64,000 nucleotides of DNA from Robiginitomaculum sp. GTDB taxonomy: Bacteria; Pseudomonadota; Alphaproteobacteria; Caulobacterales; Maricaulaceae. Both the position numbers and the translations under genes were made by a program. Location: assembly GCA_002733605.1 (NCBI GenBank), contig NVWK01000007.1, positions 1 to 64,000 on the forward strand, given 5' to 3'. Below the pieces are notes generated by a model, which was not told where the DNA came from, did no database searches, and worked only from the letters and a program-made list of their open reading frames with translations. Each line of letters starts with the position of its first letter. Position 1 is the first letter of the stretch. Shown here in pieces: positions 8,353 to 20,704 of the stretch.

Positions 8353-9207
8353 ATGACACATACATCCCCACCCTTTGCCTTGTTCATTCATGGCCCGAAC
8401 GATGTTATCTTTGCGCTTTCAGATGTTTTGGGGTTCGAGATGGAGATGCAGGCTCTGGCCGTGTCCGTGTTTGAAGACGGGCCATCGAGTATGCATGTGC
8501 AAGCTTTGTTTGAAACTCAAGCGCAAGCTGAGACGTGCCTTGCTGAGCTGGACATTAGCGGTTTAGAGCATTTCATTACCCAATTGCCGGATGAAGACTG
8601 GACGGCAAAGTCGCAAGCGGGCCTGCCGCCCGTAGAGGCTGGACGGTTTTTTGTCTATGGTAGCCATGACGCGGATAAAATCCCGCCAAACATGCCCTAC
8701 CCGATCCAGATTAATGCGGGCATTGCCTTTGGTACGGGTCATCACGGTACGACAAAGGGGTGCTTGCTGGCCTTTGACGAACTTATTCAAAACGAAACCC
8801 CGAAAACGGTTCTCGATCTGGGCTGTGGTGCAGGCGTGTTGGCGATTGCCGCTGCCAAAGCCTTAGACATCCCGATCTCGGCGTCCGACATTGATGATGA
8901 CGCGGTGATGGTCACGAATGAGAATGCACGGCTTAACGGGGTGAGCGCCCTTATCGAGGCGTTTCAAGCGGACGGTATTGCGGGCACGGACACATTTGAT
9001 CTGATCTTTGCCAATATTCTGGCAGGCCCGCTTATCGCCCTCGCGCCTGATATTGCCCGGAGCCTTGCCCCGAACGGCCATGTTATTTTATCAGGATTAC
9101 TGGACGAGCAAGCCGATACATTGATTGCAGCCTATCAAAATCAAGACCTAAGCCTGGCCCGCCGGGCGTCCCTCGCGGGTTGGACAACGCTTACAATGAA
9201 GAAATGA
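8353..9207 (+). CDS. prmA: Ribosomal protein L11 methyltransferase
   Basis: 284 residues. It transfers methyl groups from S-adenosylmethionine to ribosomal protein L11. The N-terminal substrate-recognition part (about 1-110) is followed by the Rossmann methyltransferase domain: IAFGTGHHGTT near 125, motif I DLGCGAGVLAIAAA near 155, and the NILAGPLIALAP catalytic-loop region near 220. Loss of this enzyme is usually harmless. It is the last gene of the plus-strand group; a minus-strand terminator lies in the following spacer. Confidence 0.92.
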   Translation: MTHTSPPFALFIHGPNDVIFALSDVLGFEMEMQALAVSVFEDGPSSMHVQALFETQAQAETCLAELDISGLEHFITQLPDEDWTAKSQAGLPPVEAGRFFVYGSHDADKIPPNMPYPIQINAGIAFGTGHHGTTKGCLLAFDELIQNETPKTVLDLGCGAGVLAIAAAKALDIPISASDIDDDAVMVTNENARLNGVSALIEAFQADGIAGTDTFDLIFANILAGPLIALAPDIARSLAPNGHVILSGLLDEQADTLIAAYQNQDLSLARRASLAGWTTLTMKK

Positions 9208-9227
9208 TACGGCAATGATGTGGGCAT

Positions 9228-9267
9228 AAAAAAACCCCGATCCTTTGCAGAACCGAGGCTATTTTTT
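9228..9267 (-). terminator. Minus-strand intrinsic terminator for the 47-residue gene
   Basis: Read on the minus strand, CCTCGGTTC (9258-9250) pairs with GGATCGGGG (9243-9235) over 9 bp with G-U pairs, loop TGCAAA, followed by seven T. On the plus strand three of the nine pairs fail, so the signal is specific for minus-strand transcription. Confidence 0.75.
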
Positions 9268-9282
9268 CACTGTGTCCGTCGC

Positions 9283-9426
9283 TTAGAATGCGCGGCGTGC
9301 ACGGCGATGACTGCGCGCTGCACGGCGTACAAGGAACTCATAATTTGCGGCGGACTTTTCAGCCGGGGCAATTGAAATACTTGTTTTTACACTGGCAACG
9401 ACGGCTGGATTAAAATGTTTAGCCAT
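9283..9426 (-). CDS. Small basic protein, 47 residues, unrecognised
   Basis: Not a family I recognise. The start is well supported: AAGGAG sits 7 nt before the ATG at 9426. The N-terminal half is mixed (MAKHFNPAVVASVK...), and the C-terminal 15 residues are almost all Arg, Ala, Ser and His (VRRAARSHRRARRAF), suggesting RNA, DNA or membrane contact. There is no signal peptide or membrane helix. An intrinsic terminator that works only on this strand follows the stop by about 25 nt. A clear ribosome site, an open frame and its own terminator together make it a probable real gene transcribed towards prmA. Confidence 0.68.
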   Translation of the reverse strand: MAKHFNPAVVASVKTSISIAPAEKSAANYEFLVRRAARSHRRARRAF

Positions 9427-9534
9427 ATCGCTTCTCCTTCTTGTGTGTCCTGCTTCCCAATGAAGTCAGGCTTAATCTGTTGAGGCTTATATGGAGATAT
9501 TTGTGCTTTTTGGGAATGCATAATGCGTCAAACC

Positions 9535-9575
9535 AGCTATGCATTCACGCATAGCTATAGTTAACAAGACCTTAA
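9535..9575. promoter_or_regulatory. Hairpin/palindrome and CtrA-type box
   Basis: AGCTATGC (9535-9542) and GCATAGCT (9549-9556) form a perfect inverted repeat, followed at 9561-9575 by TTAA-CAAGACC-TTAA, an exact match to the CtrA full site TTAA-N7-TTAA. The region lies between the 47-residue gene (minus) and the aminopeptidase gene (plus), so either could be controlled. About one chance match to the box is expected per 64 kb. Confidence 0.5.
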
Positions 9576-9653
9576 TTATTGCAAGCCTTAGGCCGTTGCA
9601 GTCACATGCTCAGGCGCGTAAGCTAGGCAAAACGCACCGGATCGGAAACTAGA

Positions 9654-11465
9654 ATGATACAAAATTTCAACGTACAGGGCGGGCCTGAATTTGGTCAAAA
9701 AAACTTGCCAAAGCTTCGCGCAGCACTAACTAAAACCGGTCTGGACGGGTTTTTAATCCCGCACGAAGACGAATATAATAATGAGTATTTGCCAGATTGT
9801 AACGAGCGTTTGATGTGGGCAACCGGCTTTACCGGATCTGCCGGCGCGGCCGTCGTATTGACCAACAAAGCTGCCGTATTCATTGATGGACGCTATACAT
9901 TACAAGTCCGTGCACAGGTTGATGAGGCGCTGTACAGCTATATCCGGATTGAAAATGCGGGTGTGGCAAGCTGGCTGAAAGAACATACGCCGAAGGGCGC
10001 CAAAATCGGGTTTGATTCACGTCTGCATAGTCCGGATGCGCTGGTATCACTTCGCCTTGCCATTGAAGGCGCAGGCGGTGAATTGTGCCGTGTTGATCAA
10101 AACCCTATTGATTTGGCATGGACGGATCGCCCTGCACCGCCCAAGGCCGAATTGACCATTCAGCCATTAGCCCTTGCCGGTGTTGATCACGCGCTCAAGC
10201 GCAGCCAGATCGGGGAAGCCATAGGGGAGAAAGGGGCCGATGCGGCTCTGATCACGTCCCCATCTTCGATTGCGTGGCTCTTAAATATTCGCGGCGGTGA
10301 TGTGATGTGCTCGCCCCTACCCTTGGCCAGCCTGCTGATCAATGTGGACGGTAGTGTCGAGCTATTTATTGATCCCGACAAGGTTACGGACGAGGTGCGG
10401 GCCCATTTTGGCAATCAAGTGTCCATAAGTGAAGAAAGCAAACTTGCGTCACGTTTGGGGGATTTGCGCGGGAAAACCGTGATGGTTGATCCGTCCACCA
10501 GTGCGGCCTTCATGTTCGATACGCTCACAGAGAGCGGGGCCAATATTGTGCGTGCAATGGACCCGATTGCTTTGCCCAAGGCCCGTAAGAACGCTGCCGA
10601 AATTCAAGGAACAACCGAAGCCCATATTCGCGACGGGGCTGCCGTGACCAAATTCCTGCACTGGCTGGCGACACAGGCGCAAGACGGAAGCGTGGACGAG
10701 ATTTTAGCGGCGCAAACACTGGAAAAATTCCGTGCAGATACCGGGCTTTTAAAAGACCTCAGCTTTGAAAGTATTTCCGGGGCGGGCTCGAACGGGGCGA
10801 TTGTTCATTACCGGGTCAGTAAAGCCACAACAAAAACGCTCGAACCCGGTTCATTGTTCCTCATTGATAGCGGCGGCCAATATGTTGACGGCACCACCGA
10901 CATTACCCGCACCGTCCCGATCGGGACACCGAGTGATGAAATGCGCAAATGTTTTACCCTTGTGCTGAAAGGCCATATCGCCCTGTCTATGGTGCGGTTC
11001 CCGGTAGGGACAACCGGCCATGCTCTGGATAGCCTTGCCCGTATGGCTTTGTGGGCGTACGGGTTGGATTATGATCACGGGACGGGTCATGGGGTTGGTG
11101 CTTATTTGGGTGTGCATGAAGGGCCGCAGCGTATTGCCAAATCCCCATGCTCTACCCCGCTTGATCCGGGCATGATTGTATCCAATGAGCCGGGCTATTA
11201 TAAAACTGGCGCGTTCGGTATTCGTATCGAGAACTTGCAATATGTCACCGAGCTTGCCGCCATTGAGGGCGGAGAGCGCCTGATGATGGGCTTCCATACG
11301 CTCACCCTCGCCCCAATCGATACGTCCCTGATTGTCAAAGACATGTTGAGCCCGGACGAGATCAATTGGCTCAATGCCTATCATGTACGGGTGCTGGATG
11401 AAATCGGGCCATTGGTGGAGGGTGAAGTGCGCGATTGGTTAAGCCGTGAGTGCGCCGCCCTATAA
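9654..11465 (+). CDS. pepP: Xaa-Pro aminopeptidase (aminopeptidase P, M24B)
   Basis: 603 residues, the long three-domain form of aminopeptidase P. It removes an N-terminal residue preceding proline. Two creatinase-type N-terminal domains (about 1-315) come before the pita-bread catalytic domain. Metal ligands are visible in DSGGQYVDGTTDITRT (two Asp, near 410-425), GTGHGVGAYLGVHEGP (His, near 478-493), the SNEPGYY segment (Glu) and the GIRIENL segment (Glu). There is no signal peptide, so it is cytoplasmic. No strong ribosome site is seen before the ATG at 9654; the CtrA-type box lies about 80 nt upstream. Confidence 0.93.
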   Translation: MIQNFNVQGGPEFGQKNLPKLRAALTKTGLDGFLIPHEDEYNNEYLPDCNERLMWATGFTGSAGAAVVLTNKAAVFIDGRYTLQVRAQVDEALYSYIRIENAGVASWLKEHTPKGAKIGFDSRLHSPDALVSLRLAIEGAGGELCRVDQNPIDLAWTDRPAPPKAELTIQPLALAGVDHALKRSQIGEAIGEKGADAALITSPSSIAWLLNIRGGDVMCSPLPLASLLINVDGSVELFIDPDKVTDEVRAHFGNQVSISEESKLASRLGDLRGKTVMVDPSTSAAFMFDTLTESGANIVRAMDPIALPKARKNAAEIQGTTEAHIRDGAAVTKFLHWLATQAQDGSVDEILAAQTLEKFRADTGLLKDLSFESISGAGSNGAIVHYRVSKATTKTLEPGSLFLIDSGGQYVDGTTDITRTVPIGTPSDEMRKCFTLVLKGHIALSMVRFPVGTTGHALDSLARMALWAYGLDYDHGTGHGVGAYLGVHEGPQRIAKSPCSTPLDPGMIVSNEPGYYKTGAFGIRIENLQYVTELAAIEGGERLMMGFHTLTLAPIDTSLIVKDMLSPDEINWLNAYHVRVLDEIGPLVEGEVRDWLSRECAAL

Positions 11466-11475
11466 GGACTTAGAC

Positions 11476-11754
11476 ATGGGTAAAATCACACTGGACGGTT
11501 ATATTATCGTGCCTGCATCTGATCTGGAGGCTATAAAAGCTGCTCTCGTCATTCATATACGCCTGACCCGCGAGGAGCGGGTCTGTATGGAATTTAAAGT
11601 CGTACAAGACAGTCAAAACCCACACCGATTTTCTGTCTATGAAGAGTTTGAAAACGAAGATGTTTTCAAGGCCCATCAAACCCGCGTGGCAAGTTCGGAC
11701 TGGGGACGTATTGCCAAACATGTGGAGCGGCACTACACAATTACGACCGAATAA
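11476..11754 (+). CDS. Antibiotic-biosynthesis-monooxygenase (ABM) fold protein
   Basis: 92 residues from the ATG at 11476, preceded by AAGGA; a GTG at 11446 would overlap pepP. The pattern of a beta strand (ITLDGYIIVPA), a helix and two strands (CMEFKVVQDSQNPHRFSVYEEFENEDVFKAHQ) is the dimeric ferredoxin-like ABM fold of YgiN-type quinol monooxygenases. The substrate cannot be told. It starts 10 nt after the pepP stop and ends flush against the convergent ligA stop, leaving no intergenic space. Confidence 0.8.
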   Translation: MGKITLDGYIIVPASDLEAIKAALVIHIRLTREERVCMEFKVVQDSQNPHRFSVYEEFENEDVFKAHQTRVASSDWGRIAKHVERHYTITTE

Positions 11755-15524
<3,770 letters not shown>

Positions 15525-15683
15525 CGGGCGCTGCAATCCTTATAGCTCAAACTCTTTCACATCGTTAGGCGTGTGAGTCTGTTTGTTTAGATAGGGAGAG
15601 AGTACGCCGGAAACCACCCTGTTTTCAAGGGTTTTCAGAACAAAATGAGCGTGTCACTTCGCCCTGTTGTAATGGTTTAGAGC

Positions 15684-16544
15684 TTAGAACAGGCGTTCTT
15701 TCAAGCGTCTCCAGTAGCCACGTTTGCGTTCGATTTTAATCTCGGTATGCAAATCTACGCCGTATTTTGACAAAAGATCATAGGAGTCCTGATACCATTC
15801 ACTGCTTGGGTAATTATAGCCAAGTACGGAGCCAACCTGTTTCGCCTCGCCGATTAGGCCCAATGAAACATAGGCTTCGACCAGCCGGTGCATGGCTTCT
15901 TCGGTTTGTGAAGTGGTGTCATATTTTTTGACAACATTTTTAAAACGGCCAATGGCAGCTAAATGCTGGTTCTGGCGTAAATACCAACGGCCAACATCCA
16001 TTTCTTTACCGGCCAAGTGATCATGTGTCAGTTCAAGTTTCAAACGGGCATCACGGGCATAGTCCGATTCAGGGTAGCGGCGGACGACCTGTTGCAATGC
16101 GGCTTCGGCCAAAATAGTTGTGCCTTGATCTCTGCCTACGTCAAAAATTTGTTCGTAATGACAGATCGCGATCAGATAATAGGCATAGGGTGTAGAATCA
16201 CTACCCGGATGCAGGCTGATGAAACGCTGTGACGAGGCGACAGCTTCGTCATAATCTCCAGAGCGATAGTGGGCAAAAGCCGACATAAGCATAGACCGTC
16301 TGGCCCAGCGCGAGAACGGATGCTGGCGTTCCACTTCGTCAAAATACAGAATTGCGCGATCAAAACGTCGCCTGTCCATATCGCTGACAGCATTATTATA
16401 CAATGTTTCTGCCGGACGCTCTTCATAGGCAAGTTTCTGTTTCTTTTTCGAGCTGAATGTAGAGCAGCCGCTCAAAAGCAAACCGGCCACACATAAAGCA
16501 AGTACAGGGCGCCAGATTTGGCGAAGAGGGGCAAAAAACGTCAT
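15684..16544 (-). CDS. bamD: Outer-membrane assembly lipoprotein BamD
   Basis: 286 residues from the ATG at 16544. It has a lipoprotein signal with lipobox LSGC (C27), then about five TPR-like repeats (ETLYNNAVSDMDRRRFDRAILYFDEVERQHP, and repeats to about 240). BamD is the essential lipoprotein partner of BamA and inserts beta-barrel proteins into the outer membrane from the periplasmic face. A GTG at 16586 would put 14 extra residues before the signal and is unlikely. Its place between lpxC and recN is the standard one in Alphaproteobacteria. Confidence 0.95.
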   Translation of the reverse strand: MTFFAPLRQIWRPVLALCVAGLLLSGCSTFSSKKKQKLAYEERPAETLYNNAVSDMDRRRFDRAILYFDEVERQHPFSRWARRSMLMSAFAHYRSGDYDEAVASSQRFISLHPGSDSTPYAYYLIAICHYEQIFDVGRDQGTTILAEAALQQVVRRYPESDYARDARLKLELTHDHLAGKEMDVGRWYLRQNQHLAAIGRFKNVVKKYDTTSQTEEAMHRLVEAYVSLGLIGEAKQVGSVLGYNYPSSEWYQDSYDLLSKYGVDLHTEIKIERKRGYWRRLKERLF

Positions 16545-16683
16545 AAATCGGCTCACTACTCTATCTGTACAGAAATCCGCCTGCACACAAGTCTACCCGA
16601 ATGGAAAACCAGATTTTGACGTGTACGTCAAACAGATAACGCTTGTAAAAATATTAAAACTTAGAAAGCCTGTCTTACAGCGC

Positions 16684-17643
16684 TTATACGGCTTCTTCAA
16701 GCACAGATACGGGCTCAAAAATAGGTAGCTCGTCCCGGTTTGTGCTCAGATTGACAAAACACCATGCGTCCTTATCGGCAAACAAAGCCAACAGAAGCTG
16801 GTGGTTCAGTGCATGACCGGCCCGTACACTTGTCACACGCCCCAAAAGCGGGCCTGCTACATACATATCGCCGAGCAGGTCGAGGGCTTTATGGCGAACA
16901 AATTCATCTGAATACCGGAGTCCGCCAGGGTTAAGCACCTTGTCCCCGTCCACGACGATCGCATTGTCATAAGAGCCGCCCTTGCTAAACCCTGCCTCGC
17001 GCAAAGCCACAACCTCATGGGCGCGGGCAAATGTACGTGCAGAGGCAAGGCGCTGGCGAAATGATTTTACATCCGGCTCGATTTCTATGCGTTGACGGCC
17101 AATCACTTGCTCTGCAAAATCAATTGTCACGTCAAGATGCAGGCGCGGGGCAGGATCAATGCGCGCATAGGCCTCTCCGAGGTTCACCTCGATGGACTTC
17201 AACACCTTGATATAGCGACGCGGCGACGCTTGGGACAGAATGCCTACCTGCTCTATAAGCTTTAAAAAGGGTTCGGAGCTTCCGTCAAGCGCAGGCAATT
17301 CCGCCCCGTCAATCTCGATAAAAAGATTATCGACACCAACAGCAGAAAGCGCAGCCATAAGATGTTCAATTGTTGCAACTTGCACACCGGCAGCGTTGCC
17401 GATTGTCGTGCATTGGCGAACCTTTGTGACTGTATCCGGGCGCACTTCAATACGATTGTCACGATCTGTGATATCTGTGCGTATAAAGACAATGCCTGTG
17501 TTGATCGGGGCTGGCTTCATAACCAAACGCACCTGATTTCCACCATGTAATGCGATCCCTGCCGTCAGTGCGGGGGCTTTCATGGTTGCCTGTCTTTGGA
17601 TATCGCTTTGGATACCGCGACCCTGTAGGGCATGTGTTATCAT
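16684..17643 (-). CDS. lpxC: UDP-3-O-acyl-N-acetylglucosamine deacetylase
   Basis: 319 residues from the ATG at 17643; a TTG three codons earlier is possible, and neither has a clear ribosome site. This zinc enzyme catalyses the committed step of lipid A synthesis. Zinc and catalytic motifs are in place: EHLMAALSAVGVDN with the first His (near 78), RHKALDLLGD with the second His and the Asp (near 235-244), and AGHALNH with the catalytic His (near 262-267). It shows that the organism makes lipopolysaccharide. It lies downstream of ftsZ but beyond a terminator, so it has or shares a second promoter. Confidence 0.96.
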   Translation of the reverse strand: MITHALQGRGIQSDIQRQATMKAPALTAGIALHGGNQVRLVMKPAPINTGIVFIRTDITDRDNRIEVRPDTVTKVRQCTTIGNAAGVQVATIEHLMAALSAVGVDNLFIEIDGAELPALDGSSEPFLKLIEQVGILSQASPRRYIKVLKSIEVNLGEAYARIDPAPRLHLDVTIDFAEQVIGRQRIEIEPDVKSFRQRLASARTFARAHEVVALREAGFSKGGSYDNAIVVDGDKVLNPGGLRYSDEFVRHKALDLLGDMYVAGPLLGRVTSVRAGHALNHQLLLALFADKDAWCFVNLSTNRDELPIFEPVSVLEEAV

Positions 17644-17811
17644 GATGATCAACCATTTATCTATTTGTTATGCCCCACATGGCAGACGCCTATTCAAGCG
17701 TGATACCCTGTTCGGAGCCAATGTAAAATTAAAGGTCTGTTACAATATGTTTCAATACATTACACTTTGGTAATTTCTCAATAGTTTCAAAGTATTAGTC
17801 ATATATCTACC

Positions 17812-17840
17812 CATAAAAAACCCCGCAAAAGGCGGGGTTT
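17812..17840 (-). terminator. Intrinsic terminator after ftsZ
   Basis: On the minus strand AAACCCCGC-cttttGCGGGG is followed by six T and ends transcription about 50 nt after the ftsZ stop. Arms are at 17832-17837 and 17821-17826. It separates the division cluster from lpxC. The rest of the 17644-17885 spacer shows no gene. Confidence 0.88.
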
Positions 17841-17885
17841 AAACACAATTAAAAAAGGGGTTTTAAGAAATTAATTTAACTGCGC

Positions 17886-19316
17886 TTATTTGTTTAACCG
17901 ACGCAAAAATGACGGGATTTCCAATTCATCATCCATATCGGTTCCGAATAAATCTCCTGTGTGGTTCGTTGGCGTCTCCTGCTGCACGCGTGGAGCAACG
18001 GGAACCGATTTTTTACGGCCAAAAAATCCAAAGGGTCTTTTTACAACGGTTTGGGCTTCCACAACTGGCATAGAGCGGTCCCGTTCAGGAACAGGTGGCG
18101 CCATAGGCGCTTGCGTAGCCGTGGATGTAGATGGGGAAAATGTATCTTGGGCTGGCGTAGGTTCCACTTCCGGCTGACGATATTGATAGGCGGGCGCGGC
18201 GGGGGTTTCAACCGGCTCTTCTTCGACGATATCCGTCAAAACCAGTGTCTCTTCCTCAACACTTTCCTCTTCAATCGCTTCTTCTTCAAAAGCCTCAACC
18301 ACAGCTTCAACTTTTGCTGCACGTGGTTGCTTAACAGGCATACTGCCATCAGTGCTTTGAACACCGGTTGCGACAACGGAAACACGCACAATACCGTCCA
18401 AAGAACTATCTTCGGCAGAGCCGACAATAATATTGGCATCAGGATCAACCTGAGCCCGGATCAAACTTGCCGCTTCGTCAACTTCATACAAGGTCAGATC
18501 GGCACCGCCTGTAATATTAATCAACACGCCCTTTGCGCCTTTCAAAGACACATCATCAAGTAAAGGATTGGAAATCGCGCTTTCTGCGGCTTCAATGGCA
18601 CGGCGTTCGCCGGTCGCTTCGCCGGTGCCCATCATAGCTTTGCCCATTTCATTCATAACCGTACGCACATCGGCGAAATCGAGGTTTATCTTGCCCGGAA
18701 CGACCATCAGATCGGAAATACTGCGCACGCCCGAATTTAGAACTTCATCGGCCATAGAGAAGGCGTCGGTCATTGTCGTGTTTTCATTGGCAATGCGGAA
18801 CAAATTCTGGTTTGGAATGATCAAAAGCGTGTCGACACTTGAATAAAGCTCCTCGATACCAGCTTCGGCCAGTTTCATACGTTTGGAGCCTTCAAACTGG
18901 AAAGGCTTGGTCACAATCGCAACGGTTAGAATGCCGCGTTCGCGGGCCGCTTGCGCAATAATTGGCGCGGCCCCGGTTCCGGTGCCACCGCCCATACCGG
19001 CAGCAACAAACAACATATGAATGCCGTCAAGATGTTCCATGATCTCTTCAATGGAGTTTTCAGCCGCTTCTGCCCCGATTAGTGGCTGCATGCCTGCCCC
19101 AAGTCCCTGAGTGATCGAGCTTCCCATCTGGATGCGACGATCCGCTTTCGACAAAGCCAAAGCTTGTGCATCCGTATTGGCGACAACAAATTCCACCCCG
19201 TTCAGGCCGGAATCAATCATATTGTTAACAGCATTACCGCCTGCACCGCCTACGCCAATCACGACGATACGGGGTTTTAATTCAACGGCTTTAGGAAGGG
19301 ATAAATTGATGCTCAT
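17886..19316 (-). CDS. ftsZ: Cell division GTPase FtsZ
   Basis: 476 residues from the ATG at 19316 ([15 protein letters not shown]); a TTG at 19331 would add five. The tubulin-like GTPase core (about 15-315) holds [13 protein letters not shown] and the signature [10 protein letters not shown]. It is followed by a long, acidic, Pro-rich linker of about 130 residues and the conserved C-terminal peptide [14 protein letters not shown], which binds FtsA and other partners. It forms the Z ring at the division site. The linker is long, as is usual in Alphaproteobacteria. The 105-nt gap to ftsA carries a palindrome that may be an operator. Confidence 0.97.
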   Translation of the reverse strand: MSINLSLPKAVELKPRIVVIGVGGAGGNAVNNMIDSGLNGVEFVVANTDAQALALSKADRRIQMGSSITQGLGAGMQPLIGAEAAENSIEEIMEHLDGIHMLFVAAGMGGGTGTGAAPIIAQAARERGILTVAIVTKPFQFEGSKRMKLAEAGIEELYSSVDTLLIIPNQNLFRIANENTTMTDAFSMADEVLNSGVRSISDLMVVPGKINLDFADVRTVMNEMGKAMMGTGEATGERRAIEAAESAISNPLLDDVSLKGAKGVLINITGGADLTLYEVDEAASLIRAQVDPDANIIVGSAEDSSLDGIVRVSVVATGVQSTDGSMPVKQPRAAKVEAVVEAFEEEAIEEESVEEETLVLTDIVEEEPVETPAAPAYQYRQPEVEPTPAQDTFSPSTSTATQAPMAPPVPERDRSMPVVEAQTVVKRPFGFFGRKKSVPVAPRVQQETPTNHTGDLFGTDMDDELEIPSFLRRLNK

Positions 19317-19363
19317 GGAAAAGACCCGCAATTATGGTTTGTAAATCATTAATGGCACTGTGG

Positions 19364-19379
19364 GGTAAAACTATTTACC
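19364..19379. promoter_or_regulatory. Palindrome upstream of ftsZ
   Basis: Perfect inverted repeat GGTAAA-acta-TTTACC in the ftsA-ftsZ spacer. Next to it, on the minus strand, TTAA-CGGATGG-TAAA is one mismatch from a CtrA full site. FtsZ is a CtrA target in Caulobacter, so this spacer is a plausible cell-cycle promoter region. No binding can be shown from sequence. Confidence 0.4.
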
Positions 19380-19421
19380 ATCCGTTAATGCGGGTTTGTA
19401 TTTTGTAGTTTATTTGCGAAA

Positions 19422-20702
19422 TCAGAAATTTTCCCGAAACCATTTCAGAGACTTACTAAACCCACCGCCAGCATAGCGACGGGTGCGACTTCGAGCGCCC
19501 GAAAGATCGGGTGGGCCGGAAATAGCTTCGCGCTTGTCTTGAAACACTTGTTTAATTAAACCGGAGGCGACAGCGAAGTCCGGCCCTGCCATTGTATCGG
19601 GAAGCCCTAACAAACCATGTGGACGCCCAACCCTGACCCGTTTTTTAAACGTGTATTCTGCAAGTTGTGCCACGCCGGAAAGCTGTGCGGCTCCGCCGGT
19701 CAGTACAATACGACGCCCTGCAAATTCTTCTATGCCCGCGGCCTTAAATCTGTCGCGCAGGATTTCAAAGGTTTCCTCTATGCGCGAGCGGACAATAGAA
19801 GTCAGCAAAGTTAAAGGTTCGTGATGCAACTCATCCTGTGCGCCCATAGGCGGACACGGCACCATCTGCCCGTCATCATCGGGGCTATCTAGAGCCGAGC
19901 CATAAATCGTTTTTATGCGTTCGGCCGCTTCGAACGGCGTGGTGAGACCACGGGCGATATCACTGGTGACATTTTGGCCGCCAACTCCGACCCCGTCTAC
20001 AAAAGCCAAAGTCCGGTCCCGAAACACGGCCGCCGTTGTGATCCCTGCGCCCATATCGATCAAGGTCACGCCCAGATCAAATTCGTCTTCAACCAACACC
20101 CCTATGCCAGCCGCATAAGGGGACGCCACCATGCCTGCGATCCGCAAATGACAGCGCTCTATACAATGGGCCAGATTGCGCAAGACACCAACTCCGGCTG
20201 TGACAAAATGCATATCCACACCCAGCTTTTGGCCAAACATGCCACGAGGATCGCGAATGCCGCGCTCTTCATCAACAGCCCAGTTTAAGGGAAACGCATG
20301 TAAAATTGCCTGATCAGGTTCATTAAACTCGCTGAGCGCCGTATCAATGACCCTTTGCAAATCACGATCTGCAACCTCGGCACTGGAAAATTTGGTATCG
20401 ACATGGATATGGCGGGAGCGAATGGAACGGGTCGACACATTGACAATAACCGAAGATATGGCCAGCCCAGCCGCCCGTTCGGCCTTTTCGACCGCGTGCC
20501 GGATGGTGTTTTCAGCCGCCTCCATATCGATGACCGCGCCGGCCCGAAGTCCGGCACTGGCATGATAGCCTGCCCCCAATATCCGTACGCCAACACCGGG
20601 CTCTTCACGGCCGATAAAGCACACAACCTTGCTTGACCCAACGTCGAGGATTGCGAAAATGTCTGGATTGCCGGCGCGAGTGCGTCCACCGAAAAGTGCC
20701 AT
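19422..20702 (-). CDS. ftsA: Cell division protein FtsA
   Basis: 426 residues. An actin-like ATPase that ties FtsZ filaments to the inner membrane. The actin-fold phosphate loops are at the N terminus (ILDVGSSKVVCFIG, near 18-31) and in LIDMGAGITTAAVF (near 213). The SHS2 insertion lies between about 85 and 165. The C terminus is a short amphipathic helix (SKSLKWFREN) for membrane attachment. It begins 2 nt after ftsQ. Confidence 0.96.
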   Translation of the reverse strand: MALFGGRTRAGNPDIFAILDVGSSKVVCFIGREEPGVGVRILGAGYHASAGLRAGAVIDMEAAENTIRHAVEKAERAAGLAISSVIVNVSTRSIRSRHIHVDTKFSSAEVADRDLQRVIDTALSEFNEPDQAILHAFPLNWAVDEERGIRDPRGMFGQKLGVDMHFVTAGVGVLRNLAHCIERCHLRIAGMVASPYAAGIGVLVEDEFDLGVTLIDMGAGITTAAVFRDRTLAFVDGVGVGGQNVTSDIARGLTTPFEAAERIKTIYGSALDSPDDDGQMVPCPPMGAQDELHHEPLTLLTSIVRSRIEETFEILRDRFKAAGIEEFAGRRIVLTGGAAQLSGVAQLAEYTFKKRVRVGRPHGLLGLPDTMAGPDFAVASGLIKQVFQDKREAISGPPDLSGARSRTRRYAGGGFSKSLKWFRENF

Positions 20703-20704
20703 GG

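Noticed and set aside
17961..18563. A 200-codon open frame opposite ftsZ
   Set aside because: It mirrors the Glu/Pro-rich FtsZ linker and core; no support as a gene.
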